64,000 nt of DNA from Uloborus plumipes. Lineage: Eukaryota > Arthropoda > Arachnida > Araneae > Uloboridae. This document shows positions 58,417 to 64,000 of the stretch, in pieces. Where the stretch lies: NCBI GenBank assembly GCA_038373865.1, contig JAXGGA010002930.1, positions 48,029 through 112,028 on the forward strand, given 5' to 3'. The notes beneath the pieces are model-generated. The model did no database searches. It worked only from the letters and a program-made list of their open reading frames with translations, and was not told where the DNA came from. The position numbers were made by a program, and so were the translations under genes. How positions within the stretch are numbered: position 1 is the first letter of the stretch; each line of letters starts with the position of its first letter.

Positions 58417-58801
58417 CATTGTAAAAAATGAATGTTATTTTTTACAGTATAATACTGCTAATCTTACAGCAATTTTACAGTAATAAACTGTAAAACTACT
58501 AATTTTACAGTAGTAAACTGTAAAATTGCTAGTTTGTCGTAATAAACTGTAAAATTTTTAGTTTACAGTTTATTACTGTGTATTTTGCCGTTTTAAACTG
58601 GAACCTCTGCTACCTGTATTACACTGTTCATTTTACATTCTAATACAGCTAATTTTATGGTAATAAACCGTAAAATTGCTAATTTTACAGTAATAAACCG
58701 TAAAATAGCTAGTTTTACAGTTAATTACTGCGCTTTTACAGTTTTAAACTGAAACCTCTGTTTTTAGTATTATATTGAGAAAACAACAATTTTTTGCAGT
58801 G
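58417..58801 (+). mobile_element. CACTG-type MITE, copy 14
   Basis: CATTGTAAAAAATGAATGTT to AATTTTTTGCAGTG, TA at the right flank. Several extra palindromic modules and the GGAACCTCTGCTACCTGTAT block. Confidence 0.9.
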
Positions 58802-60137
58802 TATTTATACATATAATCTTAATAGTCAAAATAAATAAATGAAAAGCTTTGTCACCTGTTGGGCCAAAACCACTGTTTTGTCATTAGTATCCCACTTTAG
58901 AAGCGGTTTTGGGGTGACTATGAAAATTTAATCGCTTGGAAAGTTTTCAATGGGCGTAATTTATTTGGTTATGTTATGTTTTAATTCTTTTGTCAACTTT
59001 CAAACAGAAATTTATATAACTTAAGCCCATTGTTAAATCTTTAAAAAGCATAATAATTTAGGTGGATGTAAATTTATCAGATGTTTTATTAGCTACATCT
59101 AAATTTAAAACTTATAAGAACTAACTGTTAGCTGCAAATTAATGTTCTTGATGTGAAATTGAAATATTCCAAACAATATTTTTAAAGTAGTTTAGAATGT
59201 TTTGTGTTCTAAAATAGTTTTTATTTACAGAACAGAAAAAAAATAATAGTTTACTCTATTTTCATTTCTGTGAAATTTTTCAGAGAAATTTTTATATCGA
59301 CTTCATTCCCTCTTTTATTCTAAAAATTGTAACGTTTACACAACTGTGGAAGATTCCCGGAAACGAAACTATGTCATATTAAATGTGCCACCTTAGGCCA
59401 AGTTCCTCCAGTTTGCTATACCATAAACAATTCAGTTGAAATAAAGGAGATATACTCTGAAATTTGAGGGTGATATGTATTATATTAAGGAATATAATGA
59501 CTTGCTTGGAACAGAGAAAAAAAAAGGGAATTTAAAAACTTTTCCCAGTTTATCGTAATTTTTGTTACTTCATGAAATTTCGGTCCCCATATCCAAAAAA
59601 ATTGCTTTTTTAACTAACGAATATTATTTTTACTTAAAAATATATGCGTATTTTATGTGAATTTTTAAAATGCAGTCCTTACTTAAGGCAATATGGAAAC
59701 ATAAAATGTATATAAATGTTTTTGGTGTAAAAACTCCGATGAAAAATAGAAATATTTCTTTTCTAAAATTCTTATTTTATAAATTTCTTATTTAAAAAAA
59801 ATTTATTTCTAAATTCGAGGAATAATCTGTTTTGTTTTAAGTTTTGCTAAAAAATTTTATGAAGTGATATTCTTAATGATATATTTGGTTTTCTTTTTCA
59901 TTATTAACCGACTGAATAAAAGTTTTAAAATATCTTCATGAATTTCGGAACTACTTAAGTTTGGAGACTTATTACAATTTTACATTATAAACTTAAATTG
60001 AAAACCGTCTTTAAATTTTTATTTTACTTTTTTCTTTTTCGTTAATGATCATTGATTTCTGTTCTTAAATTACTTGTCGTTGTATAAAAACTATCAATTA
60101 GTTATGAGATGAATTTTTGCTACTTAGCATTGATAAA
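58802..60137. other. Unassigned AT-rich DNA
   Basis: No feature recognised apart from A/T tracts. Confidence 0.4.
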
Positions 60138-62445
60138 ATACAAATACAAATACAAATGTGGCGACCAGCAGCAGGCTCAGGGCCCAACTTGGCTGGTCCT
60201 AGTCAAATTAAAGACCCCAATGAAGATCAATGGCCCTCTTAAAGCCATCTACTCCATTGCTCTTTACCGCCTCTTCCGGTAAGCTGTTCCAAGTTCCCAC
60301 TACCCTGCTAAAATAGTAATTTTTTCGAATTTCCAGGTTCGCCTGAGGTTTAAACAGCTTAAAACAATGACCCCTTGTCCTGCTTTCCTTGCAAAAATCC
60401 AACCCTGCAACATCATTCATTTTAATAAATTTAAATAACTGAATCATGTCCCCTCTGGTTCTCCGTTGCTCAAGACTATACATATTAAGCATTCTAAGTC
60501 TGGAATCATAGTCTAAATTAGAAAGTCCATTCACTAACCTTGTAGCCCTCCTTTGTACCCTTTCCAATAAATTAATGTCTTTCTTCAGATAAGGAGACCA
60601 AAACTGAACAGCATACTCCAAATGAGGTCTTACCAAACTTCTATATAGAGGCAGAAGAACCTTCTTAGATTTGTTTGAAATAGATCTATTAATAAACCCA
60701 AGCATCCTATTGGCTTTGTTACTAGCTATGCTGCACTGTTGACTGGACTTGAAATCCTGATTTATTAAGACACCTAGATCCATAACATTATCTGCCCTAC
60801 TAATGACTGAACCCTGTAAATAATAGCTTGTATGCTTATTTCCATGACCGAAATGCAGCACTTGACATTTCCCAACATTAACTGCCATACCCCACTTGTC
60901 TGCCCATTTAGTAATATGATCCAAATCCTGTTGCAGCTGATTTATTTGTTCGTCATTCTCCACAACCCCCATAAGTTTGACATCATCGGCAAAACAATTC
61001 ATGTTTCCAGAAACATTTTCATGAATGTCATTCATAAAAATAATAAACAAAAGGGGACCTAAAACTGATCCTTGGGGAACCCCACTTAAAACTTCACTCC
61101 ATTTAGAATAGTTACCCCTAACAACTACTCTTTGTTTCCTTCCTGTCAGCCAATTCCTAACCCAAACTAGAATTTTACCTCCTACCCCTATACCAGCTAA
61201 TTTGCTGAGTAGTGCTACATGCGGTACCTTATCGAAAGCTTTTTGAAAATCTATGTAAACAACATCTACGCATTTTTTGCTATCTAAAGCCAAGGTAACC
61301 TTGTCGTAGAAATGTAATAAATTAGTAGCACACGATTTACCTTTTCTGAAACCATACTGCAAACTACTCAACAGCCCATTATTTTCTAAGAAATTCATAA
61401 TCTTAATTTTGATCAATGTTTCAAAAATTTTACATACCACTGAAGTCAGACTCACAGGCCTATAATTTCCTGCATTACCTCTAGACCCTTTCTTGAAGAG
61501 TGGTGTAATGTTAGCTAGTTTCCAGTCCTCTGGCACTATCCCTGAGTTATACGAAGCATTGAATATATTAACTATAGCGTCAACTAATTCCTCTGCACAT
61601 TCTACTAGAATTTTTGGATAAATATTATCTGGTCCCGGAGCTTTTGTGGTTTTAATTTTTTTCAAATAAAGTAAAACGTCCTCCCTGGAAAATACAAAGT
61701 CCTCAAGCTGTGTAGTAGCTTGTGTCTTGCTTGTGTCAACTGTTGAGATACAGTTATCGTTAAAAACACTGGAAAAAAAGTCATTTAGAACATTTGCTAT
61801 ATCACCATCATTCTGAATTAAATTTCCATGCTCATCTACTAGTGGCCCAATTTGACTATTTCGAACTTTCCCAGAATTTGCGTATGCAAAAAACTCCTTT
61901 GGATTCCTGTCAATATTATCTGCCAGCTTTTGTTCCAATTCTCTTTTCTGAAACCGTACCAAATACTTAAAACTACGCCTAGCCTCACAATACTGTAGCC
62001 TGTCTGCGCTGTGACCAGTTTCTTTTAATCGACGAAAAGAAGCTTGCTTACGATTTAGAGCATCCTTAGTTTCCCTAGTGAACCACATGGGCCAAATTTT
62101 TGTGTTTACCCCTTTTCTCCTAAAAGGAACAAAATCTCCAACTGTTTTTGCTAGTTTTTCCTTAAACTCTGTCCACTGCAAATTTACATCGCTATTGTCC
62201 AAACCTGATGAAAAAACCGCTTTCAAACTCTGCCTGAGTGCGACAAAATCAGTATTTCTGAAATTAGGTACAAACCTAAAATTTTTGTCTTTGTGCATAT
62301 CAAACTTAATCCCAAACCTAATGCTGTTGTGGTCACTATCCCCAATATGCTCCCCTACACATAATGCCTGTACAGAGCCTTCAACATTGCAGAAAACAAG
62401 ATCCAAAACAGTATAATGTGTAACAGTATAAAAGTTAATGTGTTG
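60138..62445 (-). mobile_element. 5'-truncated CR1-like non-LTR retrotransposon
   Basis: Minus-strand LINE. Its 3' end is at about 60138, marked by the short (TTTGTA)n repeat typical of CR1/L2-type tails, just downstream of a GC-rich 3' UTR of about 50 bp. The single open frame covers the end of the endonuclease and the whole reverse transcriptase. ORF1 and most of the endonuclease are missing, as usual for incomplete target-primed reverse transcription. No target duplication identified. Confidence 0.92.
60208..62406 (-). CDS. CR1-like LINE ORF2 fragment: endonuclease end plus reverse transcriptase
   Basis: 732 open codons without a stop; the listed first codon is TTG and the frame stays open a little further upstream (to about 62445), so this is a truncation, not a real start. 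Residues 2-27 (DLVFCN, GDSDHNSI) are the end of the APE-type endonuclease, with the SDH motif at 24-26. The reverse transcriptase follows: KAPGPDNIYP (256-264), LFKKGSRGNAGNYRPVSLTS (303-322), YGFRKGKS (351-358), palm motif A YIDFQKAFD (384-392), SGVPQGSVLGPLLF (441-454), and FADD (472-475) with Val where Thr is more common. The C-terminal part (LGVLINQDF, LYRSLVRPHLEYA, RRATRLVNG, FSRVVGTWNSLP) is typical of CR1/L2-like elements. The intact frame suggests recent insertion. It would copy LINE RNA into target DNA; this copy lacks ORF1 and a full endonuclease. Confidence 0.95.
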   Translation of the reverse strand: MDLVFCNVEGSVQALCVGEHIGDSDHNSIRFGIKFDMHKDKNFRFVPNFRNTDFVALRQSLKAVFSSGLDNSDVNLQWTEFKEKLAKTVGDFVPFRRKGVNTKIWPMWFTRETKDALNRKQASFRRLKETGHSADRLQYCEARRSFKYLVRFQKRELEQKLADNIDRNPKEFFAYANSGKVRNSQIGPLVDEHGNLIQNDGDIANVLNDFFSSVFNDNCISTVDTSKTQATTQLEDFVFSREDVLLYLKKIKTTKAPGPDNIYPKILVECAEELVDAIVNIFNASYNSGIVPEDWKLANITPLFKKGSRGNAGNYRPVSLTSVVCKIFETLIKIKIMNFLENNGLLSSLQYGFRKGKSCATNLLHFYDKVTLALDSKKCVDVVYIDFQKAFDKVPHVALLSKLAGIGVGGKILVWVRNWLTGRKQRVVVRGNYSKWSEVLSGVPQGSVLGPLLFIIFMNDIHENVSGNMNCFADDVKLMGVVENDEQINQLQQDLDHITKWADKWGMAVNVGKCQVLHFGHGNKHTSYYLQGSVISRADNVMDLGVLINQDFKSSQQCSIASNKANRMLGFINRSISNKSKKVLLPLYRSLVRPHLEYAVQFWSPYLKKDINLLERVQRRATRLVNGLSNLDYDSRLRMLNMYSLEQRRTRGDMIQLFKFIKMNDVAGLDFCKESRTRGHCFKLFKPQANLEIRKNYYFSRVVGTWNSLPEEAVKSNGVDGFKRAIDLHWGL

Positions 62446-63090
62446 AGAAAATCACCCATGTACCCCCCCCAACCCACTAGGAAAATATAAAATGATGAGC
62501 TGCATAACGTTCCGCATATTTATAAATTTGACCATTTTATTCTTTAAAATATTTTTGCTCCACTCAGGACATAATTTCTACAAAAAAAAAAGTGCAGGAG
62601 CTATATTATAGTCCTCACAACTAGCTTTTAAGCGTAAATAGGCTGAATAAAACCTTAAATTTGAATAAAATTGAAATGAAGCGCAAAACCTCAGCCTCTT
62701 GTGATGCAAATGCAAATTAGGCAAAGATTCCACTTCAAATAAATTGTCCCAACAAAATCGTTTGAAATGGTTTTAGTTCTCTCTTCCGATACTAGATAGC
62801 AGCATCAGTCAGCATTCAAATTTTGTCTTTTTAAAAGGTACCTCTCCAATTTTTAGGCAAATATTTCTGTAACTTATTAACACCTTAAAGTGCAGAAATT
62901 TTTCCTTCTACAGTTGGAAAAAAATTGTAATTGTTATTTCATGCGAATAATTCAAGTCAGGTGCAGTGTAAAAAATTTTAAGACGGGGAAATTCTTCATT
63001 TGCCGAATGTTTGTTCCGAGTTTTACAGAATTGTTAAATAGGACCATGCTCAGTTTTCCCACATCTGGGACAAGAAAAACTATTAGGCAT
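62446..63090. other. Unassigned DNA
   Basis: A short C tract at about 62463-62470. The 95-codon frame starting at 62890 has no recognisable domain. Confidence 0.4.
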
Positions 63091-63097
63091 CATAGAA

Positions 63098-63385
63098 AAA
63101 AAAGCAGAGCAGGGGCCGGTTGGTGTGTTCCGTTTGCAGATAGCCAATTTGTAAGAGGGACTGGGACTACGTGCTGAGATCCAAAAGGAAAACATCATTG
63201 CAAAAAAAAAAAAAAACACTGCAATAGTTTTGAAATTTTCTGAATTGCTGAACGAAATTTTGGAGAATAAGGAACATTTTAGGAGGTCCCCCCCTACGAA
63301 AATGTCTTATAGAGCTTTGTAGAGTTCTATAGAAATCTATGGGTTTTGTATAAGAAAAAAAGTAGAGCAGGGGCTGGTTGTGTGT
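63098..63385 (+). repeat. Diverged direct repeat around AGCAGGGGCYGGTTG
   Basis: AAAAAAAGCAGAGCAGGGGC then CGGTTGGTGTG (63098) and AAAAAAGTAGAGCAGGGGCT then GGTTGTGTGT (63356) are about 260 bp apart; both are followed by GTTTGCAGA/GTTGGCAGA. It may be a partial segmental duplication or two ends of one repeat. Confidence 0.5.
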
Positions 63386-63394
63386 AACGTTGGC

Positions 63395-63484
63395 AGACAG
63401 GGGCGGATGGGGCCGGCGGCCAGCCGGGCATTTTCCCGGTGGGCCGCCTGTGTTTCGGCCGGTCTAAATTTTACAACTTGTGGC

Positions 63485-63548
<64 letters not shown>

Positions 63549-63745
63549 CATTTTTTTAGTCGGCCGGTCGGTCTAAATTTTAAAACTTGTGGAGTTCTTT
63601 TTTTTCTTTTTAGTCGGCCGGACGGCAGGTCTAATTTTAAAACTTGTGGCGTTTTTTTTTTTTTTTTATTTTTGTCGGCCGGTGTAAATTTTACAATTTG
63701 TGGCGTTTTTTTTTTATTATTTTCTTTTTAGTCGGCCGGTCTAAA
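63395..63745 (+). repeat. Tandem repeat with long T tracts
   Basis: Unit TCGGCCGGTCTAAATTTTAC, then AACTTGTGGCG and a T run, repeated at about 63456, 63560, 63617 and 63676, with a final TCGGCCGGTCTAAAG at 63732. T runs vary from about 9 to 64 nt (the longest at 63486-63548). Preceded by a GC-rich head with GGGCGGATGGGGCCGGCGGC. Phenylalanine-rich frames across it are artefacts. Confidence 0.85.
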
Positions 63746-64000
63746 GAAAAGTTTGAGAACAGATATAAGTTTAGAAATCGATCAATGCTAAATTTCAAAA
63801 TTTCTCTCTTTTATCACGGAATTCTATTTTCTCTTCTTTTCTTTAGAAAGCAGTACGCGCTTGAAGGTGTATTAAATATTGCACCTTTTTTTCAATGCTG
63901 AGCATTTCTATGTTTTACAAATGTGCATACATTGTTGAACTGCTCATTTAATTCACATAAAACATTTGTACATCCTAAAATGTTGTCACTATATTTAAAA
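63746..64000. other. Unassigned AT-rich DNA at window end
   Basis: Nothing recognised. Confidence 0.4.

Noticed and set aside
60832..62416. Plus-strand frames of 76 and 112 codons
   Set aside because: Antisense shadows of the LINE reverse transcriptase.
63480..63901. Phenylalanine-rich frames
   Set aside because: Translations of poly-T tracts in the tandem repeat.

Overview
The window is a eukaryotic, very AT-rich, transposon-packed stretch. It reads like intergenic or deep intronic DNA from an arthropod genome. An arachnid is my guess from the CR1-type LINE, the mixture of DNA-transposon relics and the tRNA-derived SINEs, but nothing here proves it. I find no host gene: every protein-like signal I recognise belongs to a mobile element, and the other open frames are short chance ORFs, antisense shadows or low-complexity translations.

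Layout: (1) 1-2.6 kb, decayed pogo-like element P1 with a TTAA foldback MITE (870-1635) inside its transposase. (2) 2.6-11 kb, mostly unassigned AT-rich DNA with CACTG-type MITEs and a small hAT element. (3) 11.4-13.0 kb, element P7 with a repeated 13-mer. (4) 14-20 kb, SINE, pogo/Tigger-like MITEs, hAT MITE, a long CA repeat and several CACTG MITEs. (5) 20.3-24.4 kb, piggyBac-like MITE, part of a P5-family element, LINE relic, two Harbinger-like MITEs. (6) 24.6-25.9 kb, a complete but dead mariner. (7) 27-35 kb, more CACTG MITEs and element P3 (31.5-33.9 kb). (8) 36.0-38.8 kb, element P4 inside a CACTG MITE. (9) 39-46 kb, palindromic elements and a TTAA element. (10) 46.7-50.7 kb, element P2 carrying a nested, nearly readable hAT transposon. 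(11) 50.7-58.8 kb, SINE, foldback element, and P5 with P6 and a Tigger-like MITE nested in it. (12) 60.1-62.4 kb, a 5'-truncated CR1-like LINE with a 732-codon open frame. (13) 63-64 kb, T-tract tandem repeats.

The most interesting pattern concerns elements P1 to P7. Each carries its own 13-18 nt motif repeated about 3 to 10 times, mostly near both ends. Six have TIRs ending at, or compatible with, a TA duplication; for P1 only the right end is found. Four (P1, P2, P4, P6) retain relics of pogo-like transposases; three of those show the same C-terminal domain. I infer a group of pogo-like families with family-specific iterons, perhaps multiple transposase-binding sites.

Nested insertions give relative ages. 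CACTG-family MITEs (at least 14 copies) are older than two piggyBac-like MITEs and P4, which interrupt them. P2 is older than its hAT insertion, and P5 is older than P6 and the Tigger-like MITE. Empty sites can be reconstructed for several of these events.
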